Assembly (NCBI GenBank): GCA_964473715.1 | Contig: CAYYQC010000007.1 | Location: 1-30,067 of the forward strand | DNA: 30,067 bases | Source: 2-12-FULL-41-16 sp964473715 | GTDB lineage: Bacteria > Patescibacteriota > Patescibacteriia > Magasanikbacterales > UBA922 | Reading direction: 5' to 3' | In this document: positions 12,702 through 21,356 of the stretch, one piece after another | Numbering within the stretch: position 1 is the stretch's first letter | How the letters are laid out: every line of letters begins with the position of its first letter | The notes under the pieces: model-generated | What the model saw: the letters and a program-made list of their open reading frames with translations, nothing else | Told to the model about the DNA's origin: nothing | Database searches by the model: none | Translations under genes and position numbers: made by a program

Positions 12702-14078
12702 CTAAGAAGCATACGAACTCTCCAGCGACACATCTTCATCAGCATCCCCGCCCAAATCTTTGTGCCAACGTGCGCGATCAAAAGTGTAATGATTGTGTAA
12801 AAATTCCATAATCGTTTCTACGTCGCGGCCAGCATTATACAAACAAACCGAAGCACCTGGAGACGGCGTCATATTGAAAATTATATTTTCGCCAATAATT
12901 TTACCTTCGCCAAGAAGTAATTCTTTAGTATTAGTATCAACACGCTGCAAACGCATGCCACCGTAATTTATGGCGCGCGTTAAATCTTTACCTTTTAAAG
13001 CTGGAACAATTTTCCGAACATGGTGCGCAAATAAATATTTACCAACAAAAGGGATTTCGTATAAAATATTTTTCAGCAAATATTTAAAACGCAGTGGTGA
13101 TAATAAAATTTTGAAAAAACTAGCCCAAGTGGACGGCTTATGCAAACCAGAATATTGGAAATATTCTAACATGGTACCAAGATTACGGCTTTCTAGTACT
13201 GGCCAAAAACGCGCGGTTGGCCCCCACCGCGTTACATTGTTGCGAGTAAGATCTGGATCACCGTGCACAGCCGCAAACGGAAGTTGTGGTTCTTGCATGG
13301 TATACACTTTTCCCTTGAGCAGGGGCGGAGAAAAATAAAATGTCCCAGCAATTGGAATAAGAGAAAATTCTTTGCCATACCCCAAACGTTTAGCAAAAGC
13401 CAAACTATGTGCGTCAGTATCTACAATTACTACCCGAGCTTTTAAAATACCCTGGTTAGTTTCAACCACGTATCCACCAGAAATTTTCTTAATAGATTGA
13501 ACAGGAGATTTTAAAAACAGGTGAATTTTTTTATTTGTTTCTTTTAAAGCTTCATCAGCCAAAACTCGAGCCAGAGCCGCAAAATTCACTGCATACCCTT
13601 CTGTATTGTAGAGAGCAAAAACTGGCTGTTTAGGATTTCGACCTTCCATAATGACTGGCTCAATCATCCGAATGTCTTCTGCTTCCAAAGCTACTAAACT
13701 AGGAAATAATTTTTTAATACTAATATACCGTTCTTTTAATTGATCCACTTCTTTTTCTCCAACGGCTAAAATCATTTTAGAAACAGATTGTAAGACTTTT
13801 GTTTGTGATTCAGATGTTAAACTTTTTACAAATCGTGGTATCATCATGGCCGCAGGCTTAACCTGCTTAACCTTAGTCAATGAATAATTGGTTTCAATAT
13901 CTCCAACATGCAAAGACTGGCTATTATTTTTAGGATGAGAATTTACTGAGCCAAGTGACGCGTACTTTTCTACCAAAGCAATAGATTGAATATTCGTATA
14001 TTTAGACAAAGCATAAAAAAGCGCAGTTCCACTGACTCCACCACCAATCACAATAACGTCATGTATGTCTTGATTCAT
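12702..14078 (-). CDS. FAD-dependent oxidoreductase, malate:quinone oxidoreductase-like
   Basis: The 458-residue protein opens with a Rossmann FAD-binding motif, DVIVIGGGVSGTALFYAL (about residues 7-24), followed by an acidic end of strand two (ALVEKY). The substrate-domain segment NNSQSLHVGDIETNYS and the C-terminal TPSPGASVCLYNAG resemble Mqo (NNAGTGH...ELNYT and SPGAS). The related L-2-hydroxyglutarate oxidase family is the main alternative. Mqo passes malate electrons to quinone at the membrane; whether this cell has such a chain cannot be seen here, and the normal active-site details are too diverged to assert the substrate. A promoter ends 7 nt before the ATG, so the mRNA is leaderless or nearly so. 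It diverges from radC and converges on the tRNA-Ser operon. Confidence 0.65.
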   Translation of the reverse strand: MNQDIHDVIVIGGGVSGTALFYALSKYTNIQSIALVEKYASLGSVNSHPKNNSQSLHVGDIETNYSLTKVKQVKPAAMMIPRFVKSLTSESQTKVLQSVSKMILAVGEKEVDQLKERYISIKKLFPSLVALEAEDIRMIEPVIMEGRNPKQPVFALYNTEGYAVNFAALARVLADEALKETNKKIHLFLKSPVQSIKKISGGYVVETNQGILKARVVIVDTDAHSLAFAKRLGYGKEFSLIPIAGTFYFSPPLLKGKVYTMQEPQLPFAAVHGDPDLTRNNVTRWGPTARFWPVLESRNLGTMLEYFQYSGLHKPSTWASFFKILLSPLRFKYLLKNILYEIPFVGKYLFAHHVRKIVPALKGKDLTRAINYGGMRLQRVDTNTKELLLGEGKIIGENIIFNMTPSPGASVCLYNAGRDVETIMEFLHNHYTFDRARWHKDLGGDADEDVSLESSYAS

Positions 14079-14085
14079 AAGCCTA

Positions 14086-14114
14086 AATATACCACGTTAC
14101 TAGACAGATTTCCA
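14086..14114 (-). promoter_or_regulatory. Promoter of the FAD oxidoreductase
   Basis: TGGAAA (14114-14109), 17 nt, TATATT (14091-14086) with extended TGG. The -10 box ends 7 nt before ATG 14078. Its -35 is 2 bp from the -35 of the divergent radC promoter. Confidence 0.65.
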
Positions 14115-14116
14115 CT

Positions 14117-14144
14117 TTGACCATACCTCAAATAGTGCTATAGT
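14117..14144 (+). promoter_or_regulatory. Promoter of radC
   Basis: TTGACC (14117-14122), 16 nt, TATAGT (14139-14144). The expected start of transcription near 14151 lies after the ATG at 14145, so that ATG cannot initiate from this transcript. Confidence 0.72.
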
Positions 14145-14171
14145 ATGAGGGCGCTAACTAACTATTACTCT

Positions 14172-14924
14172 ATGCCTACTGCTTCATATACCATTACTGA
14201 TACAAATTTAATGCTCATTGATGCCAGTCACCTATCCTTGGAAAAGCCATATATTCTCAAGGTCAGGGACATGCCCACCGAAGATAAGCCTCGAGAAAAA
14301 TTGCTCAAATATGGGCCCAGTAATTTAACTGTAGCCGAATTATTGGCAGTAGTCATGAACACAGGCACCAAAAATGAAGAGGTTTTAACCATGGCCACCA
14401 GAGTTTTAAAAGAATATGGCGAACGAGCTCTAACCAGTCAAATTGATGCTAAAGCTTTGGCCAAAGACCTTAAAATCCCAGATATGAAAGCCGCACAAAT
14501 TGTAGCCTGCAATGAACTAGGTCGTAGATTTCATCAAAAAAATAAAGCTGGATTAACCGTGGTTCGTACGGCCAAAGATGTTTTTAATTATGCCAAAGAC
14601 ATGGCCAATTTACCCAAAGAACATTTACGCGGCATTTATTTAAATACACACTATCGTGTGATTCATGATGAAGTCCTTTCTATTGGAACTATTAACGCTA
14701 ACATGATTCACCCGCGCGAAGTGTTTAGACCAGCTTTAGAATATGGAGCCGCGGCGGTAATTTTAGTACATAATCACCCATCAGGCATACCTACTGCTTC
14801 TGCCACAGATATTGAAATCACTGAACAATTAGTTACGGCCGGGAAAATTATGGGCATGCCCCTCATTGACCATGTTATTATTGGTAATAACAAATATACA
14901 AGCATTGACGTACAGTATGCCTGA
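14172..14924 (+). CDS. radC: RadC/JAB-domain protein
   Basis: RadC proteins carry an N-terminal helix-hairpin-helix region and a C-terminal JAMM/MPN metalloprotease-like domain; their function is not settled, with links to mobile DNA and competence. With ATG 14172 the protein has 250 residues. The family start MPTEDKPREKLLKYGPSNLTVAELLAVVMNTGT is seen at about residue 34, after a 33-residue extension that is not usual. The JAMM motif is intact: LVHNHPSG followed by SATDIEITEQL, with the metal-binding His-x-His and Asp. Upstream ATG 14145 lies directly against the -10 box and is rejected. The terminator at 14961 lies inside the 3' end of the convergent comF gene. Confidence 0.9.
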   Translation: MPTASYTITDTNLMLIDASHLSLEKPYILKVRDMPTEDKPREKLLKYGPSNLTVAELLAVVMNTGTKNEEVLTMATRVLKEYGERALTSQIDAKALAKDLKIPDMKAAQIVACNELGRRFHQKNKAGLTVVRTAKDVFNYAKDMANLPKEHLRGIYLNTHYRVIHDEVLSIGTINANMIHPREVFRPALEYGAAAVILVHNHPSGIPTASATDIEITEQLVTAGKIMGMPLIDHVIIGNNKYTSIDVQYA

Positions 14925-14947
14925 AGGAATTTCGCCAAAAGGTTTTA

Positions 14948-15682
14948 TTAAACTGAGCAAAGTCCGCGCGCTAAAGTAAAGCCGCGGACTTTTTTAGCTC
15001 CAGCTTTTTTTAAAGCCATGGCAGCCGCTTGCATAGTAGAGCCTGTAGTATATACGTCATCAATGAGTAAAATTGTTTTGTCTTTCACGTGCGCTGGTTG
15101 CAAGCAAACAAACGCATTAGCCACATTTGTAATTCTCTCGACACGGTTCAAAGTAGCCTGTTGTTTAGTGGCTCGAATACGTTTCAAACTAGTTGTATTA
15201 GTAGGTTTCGTCATTATCTGCGCCACTATTCGCGCAATTGATTCAGCCTGATTAAATCCACGCTCGGCCAAACGGCGCGGGTGGAGCGGCAAGGGAATAA
15301 CCATATCTACTTCAGACAAAAGTCCCAATATTTCTTGGTTACTTTTGAGCCATTCTTTAATTTCTAAAAATGCGTCCTTAGCATAGTGATACTTTAAATA
15401 TTCAATTAATTCTGCAGGTAAAACACCAGGCTGATATTGAACTAAAGCAATAATTTGATCAATAGAACTTTTTGTTTCACACTCAGTACATACTATTCCC
15501 TGCGAAGAATCAGTGCCACAACTTGGACATCGAAATATACCCTTAGCTTTATTTAAATCTGTGGAATTTTTCTTACAATCTGCACATAAAAATACCTCAG
15601 CATCGCCACAACCCAAACAAGATTGCGGAAAAACGCAATCCAAAACAAAAGACCAAATTTTGGCCATCCCCTCCTGTATCAT
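14948..15682 (-). CDS. comF: ComF family phosphoribosyltransferase-like protein
   Basis: ComF proteins are cytoplasmic factors needed for DNA uptake in transformation, with a zinc finger and a PRTase fold. The 244-residue protein has CLGCG and CADC (about residues 20-36), then CPSCG and CTEC (about 53-72), and the PRTase motif TILLIDDVYTTGSTM (about 208-222), preceded by MVIPLPLHPRRLAERGFNQA and ATKQQATLNRVER. It ends VRGFTLARG, usual for the family. The start is ATG 15682, three bases after the upstream stop; ATG 15667 (MAKIW) has AGGAGGGG right before it and is a close alternative. It appears to be the last gene of the secretion operon. The radC terminator is embedded in its final codons. 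Confidence 0.94.
   Translation of the reverse strand: MIQEGMAKIWSFVLDCVFPQSCLGCGDAEVFLCADCKKNSTDLNKAKGIFRCPSCGTDSSQGIVCTECETKSSIDQIIALVQYQPGVLPAELIEYLKYHYAKDAFLEIKEWLKSNQEILGLLSEVDMVIPLPLHPRRLAERGFNQAESIARIVAQIMTKPTNTTSLKRIRATKQQATLNRVERITNVANAFVCLQPAHVKDKTILLIDDVYTTGSTMQAAAMALKKAGAKKVRGFTLARGLCSV
14961..14996 (+). terminator. radC terminator inside the comF 3' coding end
   Basis: AGTCCGCG (14961-14968) pairs with CGCGGACT (14983-14990), followed by six Ts. On the opposite strand the same bases encode the last residues KVRGFTLARGL of ComF. Confidence 0.8.
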
Positions 15683-15685
15683 ATT

Positions 15686-16282
15686 TTATTCCTTATCCCA
15701 AAAGAGTCCGTCTACCAACCATTTTCCATCTACTTTTACAAAAGTGACGCGACCATTTCGGCGTTTATCTTCATGAGTTACCGCACCTACGGTGTTAGCC
15801 GCCTTTCTCTCCCATTTTTGTTGAGCTTGAACCGTAACAGTTGCAGTAGTATCGGTTTTTTCAGTTAATTTAGAAGCAAAAATTGAAGTAATCACTCCTT
15901 CATAATCCGCACTGTTTGGTTTGACCTGTGTATTCATCCAGGCCCTCATACTTGGTGAGGCCAATTCTAACGTATCGTCAATATGTCCATTATCATTTTG
16001 CGTAGATTGACTAGCAAAGCGTTCCACAAAAATTTTAGCTAGCTGGCGGATATATAAATCTTCAGAATATGGCACAGCTTCTTTAGTATTAGAACCTAAT
16101 CCTAAATCTTCTTCATTTGAAGCGCCTGTTTCAGAAGCAGTTTCACTAGTCCCTTCAATTACCGAACCTATTGCGGGAATATCACCTTGTTTACGACGGT
16201 AATTCAAGAATAATAAGATCACTAAAATTATCACCACTACTAGACTGATAATTATAAATAGTCTTTGACGAAGTGTCATCAT
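15686..16282 (-). CDS. Membrane-anchored protein of the secretion operon, VirB8-like by position
   Basis: Not recognised with certainty. The 198-residue protein has one N-terminal membrane helix (about 7-27, LFIIISLVVVIILVILLFL) followed by an Arg-Arg-Lys, which suggests the N-terminus is inside. A Ser/Thr/Glu-rich linker follows (about 38-68), then a compact domain (about 75-198) ending VTFVKVDGKWLVDGLFWDKE. One helix plus a small alpha/beta domain fits the NTF2-like VirB8/TcpC layout, and the place in the operon agrees, but no hallmark motif proves it. The frame extends to TTG 16288; ATG 16282 or 16279 is preferred. It begins 11 bases after the virB4 stop and ends three bases before comF. 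Confidence 0.65.
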   Translation of the reverse strand: MMTLRQRLFIIISLVVVIILVILLFLNYRRKQGDIPAIGSVIEGTSETASETGASNEEDLGLGSNTKEAVPYSEDLYIRQLAKIFVERFASQSTQNDNGHIDDTLELASPSMRAWMNTQVKPNSADYEGVITSIFASKLTEKTDTTATVTVQAQQKWERKAANTVGAVTHEDKRRNGRVTFVKVDGKWLVDGLFWDKE

Positions 16283-16293
16283 ATGCAAAAAGA

Positions 16294-18153
16294 TTAGCGA
16301 CCCATTTGGTCAGCAAATTGTTTCTTGGCTTTTTCAATTTCCAAGAGCTGTTTAGGGTCTGATGTGATCAATTGGTCTTCAGTATATGAAGCCACTACTT
16401 TAATAGCCGCGTGTTTATTGCCAGCAAAGAAAATACCTTCACCCACAGAACCTTCTAAGAGTAAATATTTTTCACCTTCTGTAAGCATGAATACTTTTTG
16501 AATCATATCTACTGAGGCTGGTGATTGGCGAAGCAAAAGCTGAAGCGCGGAGTTGGTCACAATGGCTTGACCATACGGTGATCGTAAGAAATCATTTACA
16601 TCTTGGGTAATAGTAGTGACGCCCAAATAATATTTGCGACACCGTTTTACCAAAGCATAAATAAACTTGGCAGAATCTTCATGACTCATCAGCCACCAGG
16701 CTTCATCAATAATCAGTACACGCTTCTTTTGCTCTGAACGCACCAAATTCCAAATATAGTTTACCAAAGTATAAATGGCCATTGGACGCAGTTCATCTTC
16801 TAAATCACGCACACTAAAAATAACAAGCTGATTATTTACATTTACATTGGTTGGAGAATTAAACAAACCTGAAAATGTACCATCAGTATATTTTTGTAAT
16901 TTCAAAACCAAAGTATCGGCGCCAGTCATGCCTTCTAAAACATCAAGCAAATCTTGCATTACTGGCGGTTCTGCTGTAGTCAAATCTGTAGTTGGAGTAA
17001 TATCTTTTTTAGCATAAGTTTCCAAAAGCGCACGATCAAGAATTGAATCTTCTACAGGTGTGACTGTACCAAGCATAATACGGAGCAAACCTTTGATGGT
17101 AATAACCGCACTACGAATAATATCTTCGGTAGAAATTTGTTGACCCACTGGTCGTGGCAAATCAAAAGGATTTACCTTACTTTCTGAAGCCAGAGAAATA
17201 CTAATGTACGTACCACCAACAGCTGCTGCCAAATGCTCGTATTCCATTTCTGGGTCAATGACAATTACTTCAATTCCAAGCATGAGACTACGGAGCACTT
17301 CCAATTTCACGGCATATGATTTACCCGCACCAGAAGTAGCAAACACAACCATGTTGGCATTTTGGAGTGAAAACCGATCAAATAAAATCAAACTATTATT
17401 ATGCCGATTAATGCCATACAAAACCCCATCATCACTGGTTAATTCTGAAGAAATAAATGGAAATGATGCGGCAATCGGTGATGAATTCATGTTGAATGAA
17501 ATGGTGAGTTCATCAATACAAAGCGGTAAAGTAGAATTAAAACCTTGTTCAGCTTGATACAAAACATTCTTACTATAAATCAATTTTGACCCAAAAATAT
17601 TTTGAATGTCTTCGGTGACTTTGTCTAAATCTTCACGGGTTTGACTATATAAAGTAATGTAAAAAGCAAATTGAAAAAAATGTTCTGTGCCTTGAGTTAG
17701 ATCATCTCGAAGTTGTTCAATGTCTCGAAGCGCAGTTTCACGAAGTGGGTCACGGGCCGCACCTTTTTCTGCATCAGCGGAAAGTTGCGCTTCCAAAGCA
17801 CCAACTTTATTTTTTAATTGTTTCAAAATTACTTCTGAACTCACTGGATAAAAGAACATGGCAATATCCATGGTAATATTCAAATTGAGAATTGGCGCGC
17901 TCCATCCAATAGACATGTACCGTGGATACGTAATAACAAAAATAGTACGCAAAAAAGTTGTACCAAGTTGCACAAAATTTGCCTGTACAGACAGTGCTGA
18001 TGGCGCGATTAGGTCACGAATGGCTACGGTACCTTCACGATACAGCCTCTCCTCTTCCAAAGATATTAAATCCTGCTGCATTTTTTTCTTATCAGCGTCA
18101 TCTTTGCCTGCATGCGCACTGCCTTTAGTTGTAGAAATGGGCTTAAAGGCCAT
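16294..18153 (-). CDS. virB4: VirB4/TraC-type secretion ATPase
   Basis: VirB4 ATPases power substrate transfer or pilus assembly at the inner face of type IV secretion channels. The 619-residue protein has an N-terminal interaction domain (about 1-235), then the RecA-like ATPase core: Walker A in FATSGAGKSYAVK (about 270-280), IEVIVIDPEMEYEHLAAAVGG after it, Walker B with RVLIIDEAWWLM (about 477-488), then TTITQDVNDFLRSPYGQAIVTNSALQLLLRQ with the conserved Gln and Arg. The frame runs on upstream to 18183, but ATG 18153 is preferred because it forms a TAA-T-ATG junction with the preceding gene. PrgI and the split N-terminal protein upstream support the assignment. No relaxase, VirB11 or coupling protein is in the window. 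Confidence 0.93.
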   Translation of the reverse strand: MAFKPISTTKGSAHAGKDDADKKKMQQDLISLEEERLYREGTVAIRDLIAPSALSVQANFVQLGTTFLRTIFVITYPRYMSIGWSAPILNLNITMDIAMFFYPVSSEVILKQLKNKVGALEAQLSADAEKGAARDPLRETALRDIEQLRDDLTQGTEHFFQFAFYITLYSQTREDLDKVTEDIQNIFGSKLIYSKNVLYQAEQGFNSTLPLCIDELTISFNMNSSPIAASFPFISSELTSDDGVLYGINRHNNSLILFDRFSLQNANMVVFATSGAGKSYAVKLEVLRSLMLGIEVIVIDPEMEYEHLAAAVGGTYISISLASESKVNPFDLPRPVGQQISTEDIIRSAVITIKGLLRIMLGTVTPVEDSILDRALLETYAKKDITPTTDLTTAEPPVMQDLLDVLEGMTGADTLVLKLQKYTDGTFSGLFNSPTNVNVNNQLVIFSVRDLEDELRPMAIYTLVNYIWNLVRSEQKKRVLIIDEAWWLMSHEDSAKFIYALVKRCRKYYLGVTTITQDVNDFLRSPYGQAIVTNSALQLLLRQSPASVDMIQKVFMLTEGEKYLLLEGSVGEGIFFAGNKHAAIKVVASYTEDQLITSDPKQLLEIEKAKKQFADQMGR

Positions 18154-18154
18154 A

Positions 18155-18844
18155 TTAGTTAGTATCTTCAATTTGCAAATCACTGACTGTGGTCAGATTT
18201 TCAGAAAACGCAGAATCTGGATTATACGTACTATAATACAATTCAATCAAAGCCTGGGTATCAAGCGGAGCGACTGTTAAACCCATACCAGACAATCCAC
18301 TGGTAATATGACGAACACGCAAATCCATTTCTTCTTTGCGCGATTTAAACTTTTCTTCACGTAAACGAATGGTAATACCTGGTTTAAGTGATTCTTTAAA
18401 CCGTGACCAAAAACTTTTCCGACGATTGTTGAGCGGGTCATATGGCACAATCACATAATACCGTTTGGTCATGATTTGCCCAATTTCCACTAATTCTTCC
18501 ACAAAAGCGCGATAATCCGCGGTTTGAACGCGCAATAATTCATTGGTCTGTTCACGCTCCATGTCTTTTAATTTTTCCAAATATGGTTTGATTTGTAATT
18601 TACGGGATTGAACAACAATCTGTACAGGAAAATCTAAAGAATTTAAAAATCCAACATATGCACTAATAATTGCGTTTTGTTCATCTTCAGATTTAAGCGC
18701 GAAGTTTAAACTTGATACCAAAATTACAGTCCGCAAAGTACCATCTTTTAAAATCACTACCCCATCTTTAATTTCCGCAATTGGCAAATGCGCCTGCGTA
18801 GAAGGTCGTTTCTTAGATCTCTTTTTTACTTTGTCTTGGGCCAT
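18155..18844 (-). CDS. VirB4/TraC N-terminal-like protein, encoded separately
   Basis: The 229-residue protein has a basic N-terminus (KVKKRSKKRPS), then a region IAEIKDGVVILKDGTLRTVILVSSLNFALKS typical of the start of TraC/VirB4 proteins, followed by LNSLDFPVQIVVQSRKL and a helical part up to GLTVAPLDTQALIELYYSTYNP. No ATPase motif is present. Such a module is normally fused to, or sits right before, the VirB4 ATPase; here it is a separate gene, one base upstream of virB4 and two bases after prgI. The family name is inferred from sequence flavour and position. It probably binds the ATPase at the membrane. Confidence 0.75.
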   Translation of the reverse strand: MAQDKVKKRSKKRPSTQAHLPIAEIKDGVVILKDGTLRTVILVSSLNFALKSEDEQNAIISAYVGFLNSLDFPVQIVVQSRKLQIKPYLEKLKDMEREQTNELLRVQTADYRAFVEELVEIGQIMTKRYYVIVPYDPLNNRRKSFWSRFKESLKPGITIRLREEKFKSRKEEMDLRVRHITSGLSGMGLTVAPLDTQALIELYYSTYNPDSAFSENLTTVSDLQIEDTN

Positions 18845-18846
18845 AA

Positions 18847-19275
18847 TTAATCTTCTGGCTTATAAAATCCGCCAGTATTTACCAATAAAGCCAGGTCACG
18901 AATTCGTTCTCGTTTTACTGGCGCAGCCTGCACTTCTTTTTCTTTTGGTTTAGTGGCACCTAATTTTCGTAAGTAATTTAATTCGTCTTTGGTATAATCT
19001 TTTTGCCACACTCGTAGTGATGGCTTACGCAAAGTCTGAACAATATTAAGCAAAAAGTAATGAAAATTTTGACCATTAACTTTTACAAAAGCAAGCATGG
19101 CCGCAAAGCCACCAATGACCACAACCGTAAAAATAAATAAACCTAAATCACCAAATCGATATGCTAAAAAAATCATGGTTCCGGCTGCAAGTAAAATCAA
19201 AAATTGGCGAGTTGTAATTGGGCCAAAAATTTTATCTTCGACTTCAATAAATTGTGGAACCACAAATTGCTGCAT
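18847..19275 (-). CDS. PrgI family (VirB3-like) inner-membrane protein
   Basis: The 142-residue protein starts QQFVVPQFIEVEDKIFGPITTRQFLILLAAG, which is the PrgI/VirB3 pattern. Two membrane helices lie at about residues 25-42 and 46-66, followed by NFHYFLLNIVQTLRKPSLRVWQKD. The rest is a charged cytoplasmic tail. VirB3/PrgI works with VirB4 and VirB6 in the inner-membrane complex, and its genes are usually next to virB4, as here. A TATAAT box ends 7 nt before the ATG, suggesting an internal promoter and a leaderless mRNA for the prgI-to-comF part of the operon; an AGGTGA sequence in the same 7 nt might also work as a ribosome site. Confidence 0.88.
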   Translation of the reverse strand: MQQFVVPQFIEVEDKIFGPITTRQFLILLAAGTMIFLAYRFGDLGLFIFTVVVIGGFAAMLAFVKVNGQNFHYFLLNIVQTLRKPSLRVWQKDYTKDELNYLRKLGATKPKEKEVQAAPVKRERIRDLALLVNTGGFYKPED

Positions 19276-19282
19276 GTCACCT

Positions 19283-19312
19283 ATTATACCGCAAGTGAGC
19301 GGTTTACTGCAA
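19283..19312 (-). promoter_or_regulatory. Internal promoter before prgI
   Basis: TATAAT (19288-19283) ends 7 nt before the prgI ATG. The best -35 is TTGCAG (19312-19307) at 18 nt, moderate. The TAA inside TATAAT is the stop codon of the upstream gene. Confidence 0.6.
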
Positions 19313-20387
19313 CGAGCGCGCCAATATCACCGGCGGTAATAGCCGCACGTGCATTGCCGCCCATGGAAAGTCCGGATAAACGCGTGTTTTGATTAATGGC
19401 AGTGGCCAAAGTTTTTTGATATTCACGTATGAGCGGTGAGGATAACCAAGCTGCGCGCGCATCCTGATACAAATAAAATGATTCTTCTTTCCATACGGCA
19501 AATTTGCGCATTACAATTTCTGCAGCTTTTTCTGGAGTTACAGCCAAACGCCGCCAATCTACTAATGAGAAATTTTGCATTTCATCTACCGGACCCATCA
19601 CTGCGACAGTCTGCGCAGCCAAAGGAATGGTTTGGGTAGGTGGTTCTACATCACGCATGGTTGGGCGGGCAGACAGGGCCGGATTGGGCGTAGACGGCGC
19701 TAGTTGGGCCTGCATGGCCACTTCAGTCGGAGTAGCACGTTTTACCGGTGCAATAGGCACTTGAATGCCAGGGACTTTTTCAAGGGCTCTGCCTAGGCGT
19801 TCCACTGAAGCAGTGTCCAGCCCAAGGCCACCCTGTACATTAGACATCACAGCATAACGCAAAACCTGCTCAATGGTACGCACTCCTTTGGCCGCAGACA
19901 TGATTAAGGATTGATATCTAGAAGTCAAATCTGGTGGTGGTATAATTTTTGCTTCAGACAAAACTCTAGCCACAACATCTTGATATGAAGGTGTACCAAG
20001 TACAGCTTCTTGTAAAATTTCATGGTCTTCTGGCTCACGCAAAGGAAGCGGAGCGTGTGGCTTAGCAGATGATTGAAAACTCTCTGGAATTAAAGTTTCT
20101 CTTGGCGCAGGATCTAATTCTGGTACACTTAATAATCTTTTTACTTCAGACATTGGATCCCCTGCCCCCGCAGCACCGCCCAGATTTTGCACGGGGATTT
20201 TTCCTTGTACTACCAAAGCATCTTCAGGTACAGGAATTTTGAAATCTGGTTTTGGGACTGACGTTGATGCAGTTTGAGTAGTGGTCGTCGCACTTTCTTT
20301 CATTTTTTTAATTTCAGAAAGTGGCACCCGTACAATGGTACCATCTGCTTTTTTGACTGCAATCATTGGTTCAGACATAACAAGCAT
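19284..20387 (-). CDS. Unrecognised protein of the secretion operon (about 367 aa)
   Basis: No family recognised. The N-terminus (MIAVKKADGTIVRVPLSEIKKM) is followed by a low-complexity Pro/Ala/Thr region, then a charged Pro-rich linker, then a helical segment YQDVVARVLSEAKII and SAAKGVRTIEQVLRYAV...GGLGLD at about residues 140-192. A second Pro-rich linker precedes the C-terminal domain (about 265-367, DEMQNFSLVDWRRLAVTPEKAAEIV). No membrane helix and no signal peptide are evident, so it is probably cytoplasmic. The start at 20387 overlaps the previous stop as TAATG; ATG 20378 (MSEPMIA) is the alternative. It lies between the 322-aa protein and prgI and ends within the prgI -10 box. Confidence 0.8.
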   Translation of the reverse strand: MLVMSEPMIAVKKADGTIVRVPLSEIKKMKESATTTTQTASTSVPKPDFKIPVPEDALVVQGKIPVQNLGGAAGAGDPMSEVKRLLSVPELDPAPRETLIPESFQSSAKPHAPLPLREPEDHEILQEAVLGTPSYQDVVARVLSEAKIIPPPDLTSRYQSLIMSAAKGVRTIEQVLRYAVMSNVQGGLGLDTASVERLGRALEKVPGIQVPIAPVKRATPTEVAMQAQLAPSTPNPALSARPTMRDVEPPTQTIPLAAQTVAVMGPVDEMQNFSLVDWRRLAVTPEKAAEIVMRKFAVWKEESFYLYQDARAAWLSSPLIREYQKTLATAINQNTRLSGLSMGGNARAAITAGDIGALVAVNRSLAV

Positions 20388-21355
20388 TACGCGCGATGAA
20401 TAGTGTTGGTTTGCAATTTGTACACAATGGTCAAAGTGTCACGAAGCCAAGCGCGATACAACTCACCTTCTGCACTTGAATCATACCATGTTGCTAAAAA
20501 TTTTTCTTGTGCCAAAGTTGGGATAGTTTCGCGCACTGCTGCGGAAATAAAGTCATGAGTAACTTGTCCTAATTTTTTCATGCCGTTTAAACTAGTATCT
20601 GTAGGGACAATTTCTACAGAACTTAAAAGTGCTTGTGTATATTGAGTTGAAAGATTTCCAGATAAGGCAGAATTGAAAGACTGTAATAACCAAGCTCGCA
20701 CCGGAACTCCCATCAAAATACCGCGATACACATAGTGTTGAAGTATAAATATACGATCTTTTTCTGAGGCATTCGGAAAGAAACTCCAAGCTAAATGAAT
20801 AATTGTGGCAATCACAAACATATCCACCCATTCATACGGTTCATGAAGATCAGTCTGCGGAGCAGTGGGTAAGAAACGCATTAGTGAATTACTACCCGGC
20901 ATATCATACAACATGGCTCGTCCTATGGTCGCGGCCAAAATAGCTTCAGACAATTCAAAATCCATAACTGGATTAGGATTTACCAAATCATTAATTTCTG
21001 CCTCATTATAAAAAGCCAAATCAGGCTCCACATTCAAAGCCGAAGTAACATAAAAAAGTTCAGTTGCCAAAGTACCCAGGTCCACGGGCGTAGAGGCCGT
21101 TTTATCATTAACCACCCGTTCCAAAAATGGAGTTTCAATCAATCCCACAACTTGAGTAACAAATAAATCAGGCAGACTCTTGGAAACCTGTTTACCAGCA
21201 AATTCCACAATTAGTTTAGCGCGGTACACATTTTCGCCATACACACTGGTCTCATCCCCCACCACGCTAGGATCAGCCTCATTCACCAGACGCTCCAAAA
21301 GATCCATGTTTTTGGATCGATCAAATTCAGAGTAGAAAAATAAAGGTTGGAGCAT
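20387..21355 (-). CDS. Unrecognised protein of the secretion operon (322 aa)
   Basis: No family recognised. It is a soluble, mainly helical protein. A hydrophobic stretch WVDMFVIATIIHLAWSFFP at about residues 176-194 is the only membrane-like segment and is more likely a buried helix. A motif FFP...RIFILQ...GVPV (192-219) recurs in shortened form in the neighbouring 331-aa protein. It starts one base after that gene (TAA-T-ATG) and overlaps the next by one base (TAATG), so the three unknown genes form a translationally coupled block. Codon use and base composition look like those of its neighbours. Confidence 0.82.
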   Translation of the reverse strand: MLQPLFFYSEFDRSKNMDLLERLVNEADPSVVGDETSVYGENVYRAKLIVEFAGKQVSKSLPDLFVTQVVGLIETPFLERVVNDKTASTPVDLGTLATELFYVTSALNVEPDLAFYNEAEINDLVNPNPVMDFELSEAILAATIGRAMLYDMPGSNSLMRFLPTAPQTDLHEPYEWVDMFVIATIIHLAWSFFPNASEKDRIFILQHYVYRGILMGVPVRAWLLQSFNSALSGNLSTQYTQALLSSVEIVPTDTSLNGMKKLGQVTHDFISAAVRETIPTLAQEKFLATWYDSSAEGELYRAWLRDTLTIVYKLQTNTIHRA

Positions 21356-21356
21356 A

